The notes beneath the pieces were generated by a model. The model was not told the origin of the DNA. It did not search any database and saw nothing but the letters and a program-made list of their open reading frames with translations. Positions 1-8,261 of a stretch of DNA of 44,124 bases are shown in pieces. Position 1 is the first letter of the stretch, and every line of letters starts with the position of its first letter. The position numbers and the translations under genes were made by a program. The stretch is from Chelativorans multitrophicus. Lineage in GTDB: Bacteria > Pseudomonadota > Alphaproteobacteria > Rhizobiales > Rhizobiaceae. The stretch spans positions 1-44,124 of the forward strand of contig NZ_JAAAPL010000011.1 of the NCBI RefSeq assembly GCF_011317445.1, written 5' to 3'.

Positions 1-88
1 TTTGAGAATCCGGCCACCACGATTCTCACAATAAAATGCCAAGTCCGGACGAAACCACCGTATTCTTACAATTAAGTGCCAAGCGACA
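1..88. mobile_element. End of an IS21-like insertion sequence (left edge)
   Basis: Read on the minus strand, the element would begin TGTCGCTTGGCACTTAATT at 88 and run left out of the window. Two related boxes follow each other on that strand (TTGGCACTTAATTGTAAGAA and TTGGCATTTTATTGTGAGAA). Tandem boxes inside a TG...CA terminus are typical of IS21-family transposase binding sites. The same 19-bp terminus appears in the opposite orientation at 44037, with different inner sequence, so the two window edges look like the two different ends of one IS type. No transposase gene is inside the window, so the family call rests on the end structure only. Confidence 0.6.
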
Positions 89-1854
89 AGAACGATGGGC
101 TTGCCCTGCTTGAAGCGGGAGAGCGGCTGGATGAGGAGTTTTTCCTGACCGAGGCCTGACCAGTCGCGCTGCGCGTCTTCGATCAGCTCGGCCGAGCGCG
201 ACAGCCACAGGTGCCGGCGGCGTCCCTGGCACCAATTGTCGAGGATGATGCCGGCGATCTGGCGGCCCTTGCCGACACCGGTGCCATCACCGAGATACCA
301 GCCCTGACGGAACCGGACCGTATCGGCGGCATCGTCCGAGCCAAGCTGGGAGACGTCCCAGCTCTTGTCGACGAACCAGCGGCCGGGCAGGTGCTGGCCA
401 TGCGCTTCGCCGGCATAGATGACACTCTCGAGCTGCGCGTCCGAGAGCAGACCTTCGGCGACCACGCGCTCGGGCAGGACCGGCTGGTAGGTCGGCAGCG
501 GCGGCGCGATCGAGGCCATGGCGGCCGACTGCACGAGGCTGGATGGATGCGGCTGCGCGCCGGCGATGTCGATCGCTTGCACCAGGTAGGGCTCGTAGAT
601 GCTGTCGGTCAGCGAGGTCGCGGATGGCGCGGCCGCTTCGCGCGGGCGATAGGTCAACGGCAGCGGCGCCGGCTCGTCCCGTACGATCGGCGCCGGGCGC
701 GGGCGTGCCCGCGATGGCGAAGGGCGCGCTGCGACCCCGGCAGGGCGCATGGTCCCGGCGGCCGTGCGGGCCGCGACGTCGCGTACGATGCTATTGGCGA
801 TGGCGCCGATGGCATTGCCGGCGGTCGAAGGCGACCGCGGCGGCAGGTCCAGGATCCAGTCGAGCAGGGTTTCGACATCGGGCGCCAGGCCGCGCGAGGG
901 CACGAGCTGACCGGGATCGGTGGCCGGCACCTTGTCGATGACGGTGAGTCTCGTTTCGACACTCGTACCATGCCGTGCATAGACCCGCCCCGCGATCGCG
1001 GCGCTCAAGCGAACCGTGCCTTCGGCCTGCAGGCGCTCGAAACCGCGACGCCAGCTCGGATTGTCGGGGGAGAGATTGGCGCCGGTGATTGCGACCAGCC
1101 TTCCGCCCGGGGCGAGCCGGGCAAAGGCGGAAGCGAGGTGCCGCCAGGCGGCGTCGGCGACGCGGCCTTCGACATACGCGCCGGCCGAGAAGGGCGGGTT
1201 CATCACGATGACGGTCGGACGGATCGCCGCGTCGAACCAGTCGTCGATATGAGCGGCATCGAACCGCGTCACCGGCGCTTCCGGGAAAAGACCCTTGAGG
1301 AGATCGGCGCGGGTCTCGGCATAGTCGTTGAGGATCAGGCGGCGCGACCGAGCGATCGCCCCGAAGGCCGCCAGCATGCCGGTGCCCGCGGATGGCTCGA
1401 GGAGGATATCGTCATCCATCAGGCCGGCGGCACGCGACGCGACGAAGGCCAGCGGCATCGGCGTCGACAATTGCTGGAGCGCCTGGCTTTCTTCGCTGCG
1501 GCGTGTATGGGTGGGGATGAGGTCGCTGACGCGCGCGATCATCGTGAGCGCGGCGCGCATCGTTGCGGATTGGGAAAAAATGGCCGCACCGTAGCGGCGG
1601 GCGAAGAGGACCTGTGCAACTTCGCACGCCTCGTAGGCGTCCTTCCAGAGCCAGAAGCCCTCGGCGTCGCTGCCGCCGAACGCGTTGACCATGACGGCGC
1701 GCAGCATGGCACTACTTATCGTCTCGCCGCGGGTGAGATAGTCGAGCAGTTCGCCGCCTGCCGCGAGGATCGGGGTCGCGCGCGAGGTGCTCGGGATGCC
1801 GTCGGGCCGAACGCGATCGGCCGCGAGCGCGGCGTTGGATAGGATAGGAGTCAT
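1..1854 (-). CDS. Methylase/helicase (strawberry-notch-like), cut short by the IS
   Basis: This is the N-terminal part of a very large plasmid protein that combines an adenine-type methylase fold with an SF2-like helicase. The SAM-binding motif EPSAGTGM is at residues 153-160 and the methylase motif NPPF at 219-222. A Walker A motif GDGTGVGKG at about 522-530 opens the helicase half. The start is the ATG at 1854; it has only a weak ribosome-binding site. Homology is lost after residue ~588, where the IS begins at 88; the last codons (88 to 1) are IS sequence read through in frame. Family members usually exceed 1,400 residues, so more than half is missing. It is probably non-functional unless the methylase half folds alone. 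It heads a co-directional anti-restriction block. Confidence 0.8.
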   Translation of the reverse strand, partial: MTPILSNAALAADRVRPDGIPSTSRATPILAAGGELLDYLTRGETISSAMLRAVMVNAFGGSDAEGFWLWKDAYEACEVAQVLFARRYGAAIFSQSATMRAALTMIARVSDLIPTHTRRSEESQALQQLSTPMPLAFVASRAAGLMDDDILLEPSAGTGMLAAFGAIARSRRLILNDYAETRADLLKGLFPEAPVTRFDAAHIDDWFDAAIRPTVIVMNPPFSAGAYVEGRVADAAWRHLASAFARLAPGGRLVAITGANLSPDNPSWRRGFERLQAEGTVRLSAAIAGRVYARHGTSVETRLTVIDKVPATDPGQLVPSRGLAPDVETLLDWILDLPPRSPSTAGNAIGAIANSIVRDVAARTAAGTMRPAGVAARPSPSRARPRPAPIVRDEPAPLPLTYRPREAAAPSATSLTDSIYEPYLVQAIDIAGAQPHPSSLVQSAAMASIAPPLPTYQPVLPERVVAEGLLSDAQLESVIYAGEAHGQHLPGRWFVDKSWDVSQLGSDDAADTVRFRQGWYLGDGTGVGKGRQIAGIILDNWCQGRRRHLWLSRSAELIEDAQRDWSGLGQEKLLIQPLSRFKQGKPIVLVAWHLIVRIRWFRPDLAFYCENRGGRILK

Positions 1855-1950
1855 GGAGGGGTACCGTCGAGAGCGAAGTGGGGGAGGTTCGCGGGGCGCT
1901 CTCTCCTCCTCCGCCGAACCGCCTCCTTCCGACCCGTCTCTGGCTCTCGG
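1855..1950 (-). promoter_or_regulatory. GC-rich purine leader of the methylase/helicase gene
   Basis: In mRNA sense this 5' region is a long purine-rich tract with a hairpin whose arms are GGTTCG and CGAACC, and a GGAGGAGAGAGCGCC core. Related leaders precede ardB, the ParB-like gene, the gene at 8261 and ardC. This copy is the most diverged. Its role as promoter or RNA structure is inferred. Confidence 0.4.
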
Positions 1951-1984
1951 GCGCGGACCCAGCGGCCACCGGTAGCCCGGGCAC

Positions 1985-2016
1985 AAAAAAAGCGCCCCGA
2001 CGACCCGTCGGGGCGC
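1985..2016 (-). terminator. Rho-independent terminator after ardB
   Basis: A perfect 11-bp inverted repeat (GCGCCCCGACG at 1992-2002 and its complement at 2006-2016, loop of three) is followed on the minus strand by a run of seven U (1985-1991). It lies directly downstream of the ardB stop and separates ardB from the methylase/helicase gene. Confidence 0.9.
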
Positions 2017-2024
2017 GGAGCGAG

Positions 2025-2447
2025 TCAATCTATGGCCTGGAAGATTTCCGATGCCTCGGCATGGTTGGCCGCATAGGCGAAGAGCCGACTATAGCCATCG
2101 GCCAAGCGGTCGGATTGGTATTTGAAGGACAGATGCGAGAACGTGAACAGCGTCGCGATGATGCCGGCCGCGTTGGCGCTGACCTCGCCGGAATAGTCAT
2201 TGGTGCGGCAGATGATGCGATAGCGGGGCTTGGACGTCGGCACGAGATAGAGCGGCTTGCCGTCGAGCTCGTAGAAGTTCCAGAAGCCGCCGCCATAGTC
2301 CTCGGGGCTGAGCCATTCCATCAAGCTGTAGAGCGTGTTCTCTCCGACGATCAGGAACTGGAGGCCGAAGAGGTTGGGCAGAAAGTCCGTTCGGCGATGG
2401 TCGGGAACCAGGGTGGCGACACGGGTTTTGGACAGTGATATGGACAT
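2025..2447 (-). CDS. ardB: ArdB/KlcA-family antirestriction protein
   Basis: A 140-aa protein matching the ArdB family, which protects incoming DNA from type I restriction without DNA mimicry. Features seen are the N-terminal RTDFLPNLFG motif, the central LSPEDYGGGFWNFYEL block and the C-terminal FTFSHLSF segment; the length is the usual one. The ATG at 2447 follows GGAGA by eight bases. It is flanked by its own GC-rich leader and a strong terminator, so it is likely transcribed as a single gene. It lies in the same orientation as ardC and the Mom-like gene, which fits an anti-defence block expressed early after transfer. Confidence 0.88.
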   Translation of the reverse strand: MSISLSKTRVATLVPDHRRTDFLPNLFGLQFLIVGENTLYSLMEWLSPEDYGGGFWNFYELDGKPLYLVPTSKPRYRIICRTNDYSGEVSANAAGIIATLFTFSHLSFKYQSDRLADGYSRLFAYAANHAEASEIFQAID

Positions 2448-2902
2448 GGAGTGGATCTCCGGAGAGAGCGGAAACGACGAACCGGAGGCTCTCTCTCGAC
2501 CGCCCGGCTCACCCCGACCGGCCGTCCCTCTCCCTTTCCGGCCTGCCCGCAGGGACCCGTCAGATCTGACGGGTTGCTTCGCCCGGCAGCGGTGGGAAGG
2601 CTGCGGATTTCGCTATCGCGGTAGCGATGTTGCCGGTCGGCAGGCACATAGACGATGGTGTGGTGGGAAAACGCCTCACCGGTGTAGGCCGTGAAGGACC
2701 ATTGCTCGACACGCACCACGACGCCGCCGGTTCCATAGGATGTGCGCACGGCTGTGCCAGGGGTGACGATGTCGGCGACGGTGGCGTCCCGGTCGGGCGC
2801 ACATCGATACCGGGCACGATCGGGTGTTTCGAGGCTTGCGGCGTAGGCCGAGCGCGCTTCCACGATGGTCGACCGCGGTGGGGTCTTTCGCCTGATTTTC
2901 AT
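2351..2902 (-). CDS. Hypothetical protein with an odd C-terminal extension
   Basis: I do not recognise the family. The ATG at 2902 has a strong AAGGAGGG site seven bases upstream and overlaps the stop of the DUF1419 gene (ATGA), so the start is well supported. The first ~115 residues look like a real protein, with GTGGVVVRVEQWSFTAYTG and a SHHTIVYVPADRQHRYRD segment. From about 2560 the frame stays open but becomes rich in R, P and S and runs through the ardB leader into the first 97 bases of ardB. Either the ancestral stop was lost or the tail is a shifted frame. The 183-aa length should therefore be treated with caution. Confidence 0.5.
   Translation of the reverse strand: MKIRRKTPPRSTIVEARSAYAASLETPDRARYRCAPDRDATVADIVTPGTAVRTSYGTGGVVVRVEQWSFTAYTGEAFSHHTIVYVPADRQHRYRDSEIRSLPTAAGRSNPSDLTGPCGQAGKGEGRPVGVSRAVEREPPVRRFRSLRRSTPCPYHCPKPVSPPWFPTIAERTFCPTSSASSS
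2448..2510 (-). promoter_or_regulatory. Leader element of ardB
   Basis: On the plus strand this reads ACGACGAACCGGAGGCTCTC around 2475-2494, the same pattern as the leaders of the ParB-like gene and ardC. In RNA sense GAGAGAGAGC and GCTCTCTC can pair. It overlaps the 3' part of the upstream reading frame. Confidence 0.4.
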
Positions 2903-3492
2903 CCGTGGTCCCTCCTTGCGCCGAGCATTTCGGCAATCTCGGCATCCGTCAGGTTCTCCAGCAGCTTGAGCACCGTGCCGACGGCACCGCCATTGACCAG
3001 GATTGTGCGCTTGCCCCGATGCTCTGGTGGCCAGGCATCGGGACTTGCCGCACCGGCGATGCCCTTGAAGTCGTCGTGCGTGCGATGCCAGACGGCCTCG
3101 AGCTTCTCGGCGCGGGTCATGCTGTCGAAAGCGTCGGTCTCGAAAGCGATGATGGCGGCGCGCATCCGCTCGGGGCTTTGCCGATCGCTGAGATCGCAGT
3201 GGCCGTGGAACCACCGGCGGCGACCGCGAATGGTAATCTCGAAGAACACCGATGTGACGTTGCCGGCCTTGAATTCCGACATGCCGAACATGCCGGTGCG
3301 CATGAAGAGGGGCGGAAGCATGTCGAGCATGAAGAGATAGCCGGCCTGGTCGATTTCGAACCATCCCCCGGCATAGGCCTCACCGGAAATACGCTGCTCG
3401 ATGGGTAGGTCCGCGCCGCGATTGAAAAGCTCGTACATCTGCGGGCCGCCGGCGACACCGGGATGGATTTTGCGGAAAGGTCGGTCGGTCAT
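2899..3492 (-). CDS. DUF1419-family protein
   Basis: A 197-aa protein resembling the rhizobial DUF1419 family, whose function is unknown. It carries the family-like run MYELFNRGADLP, then GGWFEID, LPPLFMRTGMFGMSEF and WFHGHCDLSDRQSPERMRA. The ATG at 3492 has GGGAGGG five to six bases upstream and overlaps the stop of the preceding 83-aa gene, so the two are translationally coupled. It lies in the middle of a minus-strand run of small plasmid genes. I see no membrane segment or catalytic motif. Confidence 0.65.
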   Translation of the reverse strand: MTDRPFRKIHPGVAGGPQMYELFNRGADLPIEQRISGEAYAGGWFEIDQAGYLFMLDMLPPLFMRTGMFGMSEFKAGNVTSVFFEITIRGRRRWFHGHCDLSDRQSPERMRAAIIAFETDAFDSMTRAEKLEAVWHRTHDDFKGIAGAASPDAWPPEHRGKRTILVNGGAVGTVLKLLENLTDAEIAEMLGARRDHG

Positions 3493-3740
3493 GGCGCCCT
3501 CCCGTCGAAGCGGTCCGGTCCGCGTTCGGCCGTGAAGACGACGGTGTCGCCATCGACCGAATAGGGAACGGAGCCGGAGAGGAGCTGGTGCGCGGCCGCG
3601 GCGGGGACGCCGGGCCAACCGTCGACGATGACGCGGCGCAGGACGTCGCGGTCGCGTTGGAAGGCATAGCCGTTGATGGCCCAGGCGACGACGCCGGGGG
3701 CGTGGACGAGCTCGTTTGAGCCGAGCCGGTATATCGGCAT
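3489..3740 (-). CDS. Small hypothetical protein (83 aa)
   Basis: Not recognised. The ATG at 3740 has an AGGAG site seven bases upstream. The sequence begins MPIYRLGSNELVHAPG, is hydrophobic in the middle (AWAINGYAF) and ends in an acidic/basic tail. Its stop overlaps the start of the DUF1419 gene by the ATGA arrangement, which supports it as a true gene in a coupled pair. Confidence 0.6.
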   Translation of the reverse strand: MPIYRLGSNELVHAPGVVAWAINGYAFQRDRDVLRRVIVDGWPGVPAAAAHQLLSGSVPYSVDGDTVVFTAERGPDRFDGRAP

Positions 3741-3864
3741 GGTGATCTCCTGATTTGGCATTGGATGAGAACAAGGACCCGGAGCGAACCGGGCGTGCTT
3801 GAAGGCACGCTGCCGCTTCGAGGTTCGGGTCGGTGACAGCGCTAAGGTCGTGCCGGATCGGGCT

Positions 3865-4299
3865 CTATGGACGTTCGACGTCGTAGCGGGGATCGCAGCC
3901 GTCCTCGCCGGGATACCTGTTCTTCGGGTCGCAAAGCATGACCTGAAGCACGCCATAGGTGTCGTGACCGAAATACTGACTGGCCTGGATCGTGAAGCGA
4001 TCCCGAGCAGCTGGGCCGGACATCCGGATCTTGACCGGAACGGACCATCCGATGTCGACCAGGCCGAGAGGCAGCGGACGCCCGTCCTCGCGCATCTTGG
4101 CGCCGAGATCATTGAGCAGCAGGCCGATGATGTGTGCCGGAAAATTGCCGATCACCAGAAGTTCGGGCAGACCCTGCTCGGCATTGCCGACCGTGTAGGC
4201 GAAAGCGTCGCTCTCGGCATCGCCGAACACCTGGAACAGGTGCTGGCCGAAGGCATCGATGTTCTGCTTGACCTCGCGCATCTTGCCGGGCGGTGTCAT
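3865..4299 (-). CDS. DUF4262-domain protein
   Basis: A 144-aa protein with the layout of DUF4262: FAYTVGNAEQGLPELLVIGNF near residues 33-53, a hydrophobic helix (IIGLLLNDLG) after it, and a C-terminal GHDTYGVLQVMLCDP stretch. The function of the family is unknown; members are common on plasmids and often sit with antirestriction genes. The ATG at 4299 has GGAGGA six bases upstream. It is co-directional with its neighbours, with gaps of about 80-125 bases on either side that hold no other gene. Confidence 0.75.
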   Translation of the reverse strand: MTPPGKMREVKQNIDAFGQHLFQVFGDAESDAFAYTVGNAEQGLPELLVIGNFPAHIIGLLLNDLGAKMREDGRPLPLGLVDIGWSVPVKIRMSGPAARDRFTIQASQYFGHDTYGVLQVMLCDPKNRYPGEDGCDPRYDVERP

Positions 4300-4377
4300 G
4301 GCTGTCCTCCGTTCAGGGCTAGAGACGAAATGGGGGTGAAGCGCCTGGCGGTGGACCGCCCCGGTCGCAGGACATGT

Positions 4378-4767
4378 TCATGCGGCATGGGAAATCTCTC
4401 CGCTGGCCTGGCGACCGACGCCGGTGATGGCGTGGACACTGGCGGCAAGCGCCGGGATGTCGTCGAGCAGGGTGAGCGCGGCGAAGTGATTGGCGCCGCC
4501 GGTATAGTCCTTGCGGCCCTTGCAGGTGCGGATCAGGATGCCGTGACCCGAAGACAGGCCGAACTGTCCGACCTGGATGTAAGCGGCGGTGTGGTGCAAA
4601 GTCACCTCACCCGATACGGCGACTCCGCCTCGATTCGAGCGGATGTCGAATGTACCGGGCGGCAGGTGAAGCTCGGCGGCGAGCTGCCTGAGGCGCGAGC
4701 GCGCCATGGAATGAAAACGGCGCTTCTGTGCCTCGTCGTAGGAACAGGACTTGGTCCAATCGAACAT
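4378..4767 (-). CDS. Hypothetical protein (129 aa)
   Basis: Not recognised. The ATG at 4767 is chosen over an upstream in-frame start because GGAGA lies at the right distance and the upstream codons overlap the terminator of the preceding gene. The protein starts MFDWTKSCSYDEAQ, has a basic helix (MARSRLRQLAAELHL) and a beta-rich middle (GGVAVSGEVTLHHTAAYIQV), and ends in a helix. It contains no catalytic motif I can name. Its position suggests a conserved member of the plasmid's transfer or maintenance block. Confidence 0.6.
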   Translation of the reverse strand: MFDWTKSCSYDEAQKRRFHSMARSRLRQLAAELHLPPGTFDIRSNRGGVAVSGEVTLHHTAAYIQVGQFGLSSGHGILIRTCKGRKDYTGGANHFAALTLLDDIPALAASVHAITGVGRQASGEISHAA

Positions 4768-4780
4768 GATGATCTCCATG

Positions 4781-4820
4781 AAAACAAAGGCGCCCGACAA
4801 TCGCTGAGCGATGCCGGGCG
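4781..4820 (-). terminator. Rho-independent terminator after the gene at 4849-5325
   Basis: On the minus strand a bulged hairpin (outer arms CGCCCG/CGGGCG at 4815-4820 and 4791-4796, inner arms ATCGC/GCGAT) is followed by CCTTTGTTTTC. It sits between the two hypothetical genes. Confidence 0.7.
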
Positions 4821-4848
4821 GCAGGGATTGATGGTTGAAACGCACCTC

Positions 4849-5325
4849 TCAGGCCGCGGCGCGGCCCTCGACCACGTCGGCGCTGACCTCGTCGGCGGTG
4901 ACTTCCTCGAAGCGCACGTTGAAATGCGGGTGGCGGGCAAGCCAGAGTTCGGCGGCCTGCTGACTTTCTGCGAGGTTGATCAGCTCGCTATTGTCGCCGA
5001 CCGCCTGGATCACGCGGACCATGCCGATCGCCGGCCGTTCGGCGACCTTGAAGATGAGCGCGCTATCGACGGAATAGGTGCGCATGACGGTGACGATGAT
5101 CATGCCGCCCTCGCCGAAATTCCCCTCATGGAGCGTGAAGTAGGCGGGCGAGCTATATGTCGGCCGCTCGCGCGGCGGCTCCTTCTTCACCAGCCGGCCG
5201 ACGCCGTTGCGCGATTCCCAGTCCCGCAGTTTGCGGGTGAACCGGGCGGGCGGTTTCGGGGCGCCGTCGGCATATTTTATGAGACTGCCCAGAGGGGCGT
5301 GGTCGTAAATGTGCTGTGCGGACAT
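4849..5325 (-). CDS. Hypothetical protein (158 aa)
   Basis: Not recognised with certainty. The ATG at 5325 has GGAGA six bases upstream. Residues ~65-100 carry LHEGNFGEGGMIIVTVMRTY followed by SVDSALIFKVAERPAIG, a well-formed beta-rich core. The C-terminus is acidic and alanine-rich. It is bracketed by two rho-independent terminators, so it is probably transcribed alone, and it follows the ParB-like gene. Confidence 0.6.
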   Translation of the reverse strand: MSAQHIYDHAPLGSLIKYADGAPKPPARFTRKLRDWESRNGVGRLVKKEPPRERPTYSSPAYFTLHEGNFGEGGMIIVTVMRTYSVDSALIFKVAERPAIGMVRVIQAVGDNSELINLAESQQAAELWLARHPHFNVRFEEVTADEVSADVVEGRAAA

Positions 5326-5343
5326 GATTGTCTCCGTGTCCAG

Positions 5344-5375
5344 AAATGAGAAAGGCCCGGCGCTGTGGCCGGGCC
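5344..5375 (-). terminator. Rho-independent terminator after the ParB-like gene
   Basis: On the minus strand GGCCCGGC (5375-5368) pairs with GCCGGGCC (5361-5354) across a six-base loop, followed by TTTCTCATTT. It lies about 30 bases past the stop of the ParB-like gene. Confidence 0.85.
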
Positions 5376-5405
5376 CCGGGGCGGATGACGCGATGCGGTG
5401 CGGTG

Positions 5406-7496
5406 CTATTCGGCCGCCTGCATGGCTTCGGTGGCGGGATTGCCATCAACAGGCTCACCGGCGTTGTCGCTGAGATAGGCGGGCAGTTCGGTGCTCTCGG
5501 CACCGGCGTCGGTATCCACCGGTGGATCCGCTTCGATGACGGCATCGAGGCGGAGGACTTCGGGAAGCCAGCCGGAGCCCTTGAGGACACGGACAGCCTC
5601 GGTCACCATCTTGGCCTTCGGCGAGTCTTCCATGAGATAGGCCTGTTCCTCGCCCTTGGCCTCGCGGACGGCTTCCAGGATCCGCCGCTTGGTCACCCGG
5701 CCGATATAGGCCTCCTCGGTGGGCTCCCATCCGGCTTCCGCCATGTCGAAGCCGATCGTGCGCGCGATCTGGTTGGCATGGGCGATGGCCCCCGGGCGCT
5801 TGTTCCAGGGCTCGATCACAGCATTGAGGCCCTGAGCGGCGCAATGCGCGAACAGGGCCTGACGGCTCGCCGGGTCGAGGACGAAGAGGAAGTCCCAGAG
5901 GGCGTCGGTGGACCTGGGGAGCTCGCGACCCCAGTTGTCGTGACGCTCCGCGATTTCCTTGGCCCAGACACTGCCGCCGAGACCCTGGACCTGGCTGAAG
6001 CTGGCGCTCTTGAGGCTCAGCTCCAGGCAGCTTTCGCTGGCATAGTGGTAGAAGGTCTGGAGCACCAGGGAATGCAGGACTGCCACGAAGGCGGTGTCGA
6101 CGTCCTGCGCGAGGGCGTTGCGCAGCGCCAGCGTGCGCTGGGCGGTGAGGTCCATGATGAGCCGGTCGGGCAGCGGCCGAATGACCTCGTCCGATTCCTC
6201 GGTCGAGACGTCGTTGGAGGCAGAACCGCCGACACTGTCTGCCTGCCGACCGTTGACGGACGCCTCACCGTCAGCGGCATCTTCATCTGCACTGGATTGG
6301 TCGATCGGCGCTTCATCCTCGGGCTTGACGAAACCACGCTCGATGCGCAACTCGCCATCGGAATCGAGAGTGACAAAGGCCCCGGCGCGCGCGACCTCGT
6401 CGGGATCGTAGACATCGGGACGATCGTTGAGCGCATCGAGCTCGTTGCCGAGCGCTTCGAGCTTCTTTTCGGTCTCCTCATCATAGTCCGGCGCCTCGGC
6501 ATATCCGGCGTCGAGCTTGTCGAATTCGGCCTGGAGCTGGTCCTGGCGGGCGAGTTCTTCCTCGCTCAATGGCGTGGGTTCGCCATAGACGCGGCGCAGA
6601 CCCGAGGTGTGGCCGTAGCCGAAATCGATCGCCGCGGCGACCCACTTCCAGCCCTCGGCCTTGACCGTCTCGCCATCGGCCTGCAGCTTGTCGAGCACCA
6701 GCTTTTCGAGCAGTGCCGGATCCTGGAACCAGCCGCCGCCATCCTGCTGGAACAGGTCGCGCAGGACGATGCCACCTGCCGTTTCATAGGCCTCGGCGCC
6801 GACATAGACGGCGCGGCGATCGTCGGCTCGCACCGCCGTCTCGGTCAGCAGGCGCTTGATGTAGTATGGCTCCTGCACATGTGAGCGCGACACGGTCGCC
6901 CAGACATCTTCCTGGCGCGTGTGATCCGAGGTGATCGAAAACGCCTTGACCTGCTCGAGCTTGAGTTCGCCCTTGCCGTAGAGATCGAGGAGCTTGGGCG
7001 ACACATCGGCGAGGCGCAGCCGCTGCTTGACCGTGTCTGCCGTCACCTTGTAGCGGGCCGCAATATCCTCCTCGCCAAGACCTTGATCGTGGAGGATTTT
7101 GAAAGCGCGAAACTCGTCGAGGGGATGCAGGCTTTCGCGCTTCATATTCTCGGTGAGCGAATCGTCCTCGGCCGAGGTCGTTTCATCGCGGTTGACGATG
7201 CAGGGTGTCGGCTGGTCCTTCGCCAACCGCTTCTGCTTGATCAGGATGCCAAGCGCGAGAAAGCGCCGGCCACCGGCCGGGACTTCATACTGACCGGTTT
7301 CCGCGCCAGTCTCGTCGCGCAACGGACGAACGTTAAGGCTCTGCAGAAGTCCCCTGCGCAGCGCGATATCCTCTGCGAGATATTCGATCGTGACGCCGTC
7401 CTTGATGCGGCGGACGTTTTTCTGTGAGAGCACCAGCTTGTCGTAGGGAATGTTCTCCGACTGGTTCAGGGAGATTTTCGGTGTGGCCTTCGCCAT
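5406..7496 (-). CDS. Large ParB/RepB/Spo0J-family nuclease-like protein
   Basis: A 696-aa protein with a ParB N-terminal domain: NVRRIKDGVTIEYLAEDI at about 27-44, then a VPAGGRRFLAL box near 73-83 and the ENMKRESLHPLDEFRAF segment. A helix-turn-helix follows at about 146-169 (EEDIAARYKVTADTVKQRL). The rest is an acidic linker rich in D, E and S and a C-terminal domain of unknown role. It is far longer than the partitioning RepB at 14396-15403 and is not next to a parA, so it is probably not the segregation protein. Such long ParB-like proteins are common in plasmid and ICE transfer regions. The ATG at 7496 follows GGAG. Confidence 0.85.
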   Translation of the reverse strand: MAKATPKISLNQSENIPYDKLVLSQKNVRRIKDGVTIEYLAEDIALRRGLLQSLNVRPLRDETGAETGQYEVPAGGRRFLALGILIKQKRLAKDQPTPCIVNRDETTSAEDDSLTENMKRESLHPLDEFRAFKILHDQGLGEEDIAARYKVTADTVKQRLRLADVSPKLLDLYGKGELKLEQVKAFSITSDHTRQEDVWATVSRSHVQEPYYIKRLLTETAVRADDRRAVYVGAEAYETAGGIVLRDLFQQDGGGWFQDPALLEKLVLDKLQADGETVKAEGWKWVAAAIDFGYGHTSGLRRVYGEPTPLSEEELARQDQLQAEFDKLDAGYAEAPDYDEETEKKLEALGNELDALNDRPDVYDPDEVARAGAFVTLDSDGELRIERGFVKPEDEAPIDQSSADEDAADGEASVNGRQADSVGGSASNDVSTEESDEVIRPLPDRLIMDLTAQRTLALRNALAQDVDTAFVAVLHSLVLQTFYHYASESCLELSLKSASFSQVQGLGGSVWAKEIAERHDNWGRELPRSTDALWDFLFVLDPASRQALFAHCAAQGLNAVIEPWNKRPGAIAHANQIARTIGFDMAEAGWEPTEEAYIGRVTKRRILEAVREAKGEEQAYLMEDSPKAKMVTEAVRVLKGSGWLPEVLRLDAVIEADPPVDTDAGAESTELPAYLSDNAGEPVDGNPATEAMQAAE

Positions 7497-7575
7497 GGTG
7501 ATTTACTCCACGACGGGGCGGTTCGGAGCCTCTCTCCGAACCTCCAACCCCATCGCGAAGCCCCCTGCCCTCCTC
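7497..7575 (-). promoter_or_regulatory. Leader element with hairpin before the ParB-like gene
   Basis: In RNA sense GGTTCGGAG and CTCCGAACC form a perfect 9-bp stem with an AGAGG loop, followed by CCGCCCCGTCGTGGAG shortly before the ATG. The same downstream box (CCG-CCGT-G-GGAG) appears before the gene at 8261 and ardC. Confidence 0.5.
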
Positions 7576-7656
7576 TTCCTCTCATGACCGGCCGCACCGC
7601 CCCACCGGCGCGGCCGGTTGGCCACCGGCCGGGGCGACCGTTTTGACCGCACGAGC

Positions 7657-7857
7657 CTATGAGCCATCTCGGCTGCGTACCTGTCCCGCCTGGCGGAGCG
7701 CGTCGACCAAGCGCGAATGGTCCATCAGGATATGGATCAACGCCTCGCGTTCGACCGTGATGAACTTGCTAGTACTGCGGGTCCGATCGTGCCGTTCGTG
7801 CAGATGCTCGAACTCGCTCATCGTGGTGTAGAGCTCGATCAGCGGGCGCGGACTCAC
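7657..7857 (-). CDS. Small hypothetical protein (66 aa)
   Basis: Not recognised. It starts with a GTG at 7857 that overlaps the stop of the preceding gene (GTGA), and GGGGAA lies upstream. The sequence is charged, with a histidine-rich stretch (FEHLHERHDRTR). The overlap and shared strand support expression together with the gene at 7854-8261. Confidence 0.5.
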   Translation of the reverse strand: MSPRPLIELYTTMSEFEHLHERHDRTRSTSKFITVEREALIHILMDHSRLVDALRQAGQVRSRDGS

Positions 7858-8261
7858 AGCGAGGTTCCCCTGATCGCTGATTGCCGGGACGCGGGAATCC
7901 CGGGCACGTTCCAGACCTCGGCGCCCGCTTCGGCATAAGCAAGGGCGATCTCCTGCAGCGACGCAAAGGAGAGGCAGTGCCAGGGCTGGGGATCGGGATC
8001 GCGCCCTACGGCGACCATTGGGCCGCGGATGGCGAGGTCCGCGACGGCGTCAAACGGGACCGACAGGCTGTCGATGACTGGCAGCCCGGCGGCGATGCAC
8101 TCGGCCTTGATCGGCTCGATGTCATAGCCCGACAATCGAGCGCCGTTCCCATAATGGAGGGTGAAACCGCCGCGACCGATGCTGAGGTGCCCACCATTGG
8201 TTTTCAGCGCGTTGTCGATATCGGGCTTGTAGCGCGAGCTGTCCGGCTGGTTCGTGGTCAT
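7854..8261 (-). CDS. Hypothetical protein (135 aa)
   Basis: Not recognised. The ATG at 8261 has GGAGAAAG at a good distance and is preceded by a leader closely similar to that of ardC. The protein has a GRGGFTLHYGNGARLSGYD segment near residue 30 and a C-terminal helix (LQEIALAYAEAGAEVWNVPG). No signal peptide or catalytic motif is visible. It overlaps the 66-aa gene downstream. Confidence 0.6.
   Translation of the reverse strand: MTTNQPDSSRYKPDIDNALKTNGGHLSIGRGGFTLHYGNGARLSGYDIEPIKAECIAAGLPVIDSLSVPFDAVADLAIRGPMVAVGRDPDPQPWHCLSFASLQEIALAYAEAGAEVWNVPGIPASRQSAIRGTSL

Noticed and set aside
211-1842. 543-codon plus-strand open frame
   Set aside because: It is the complement of the methylase/helicase gene; its product is arginine- and glycine-rich with no motif, whereas the minus strand shows EPSAGTGM, NPPF and a Walker A.
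3799-6884. Long plus-strand open frames (about 516 and 518 codons) over the DUF4262 to ParB-like region
   Set aside because: They are antisense to well-supported minus-strand genes with good ribosome-binding sites; high GC keeps the opposite frame open.
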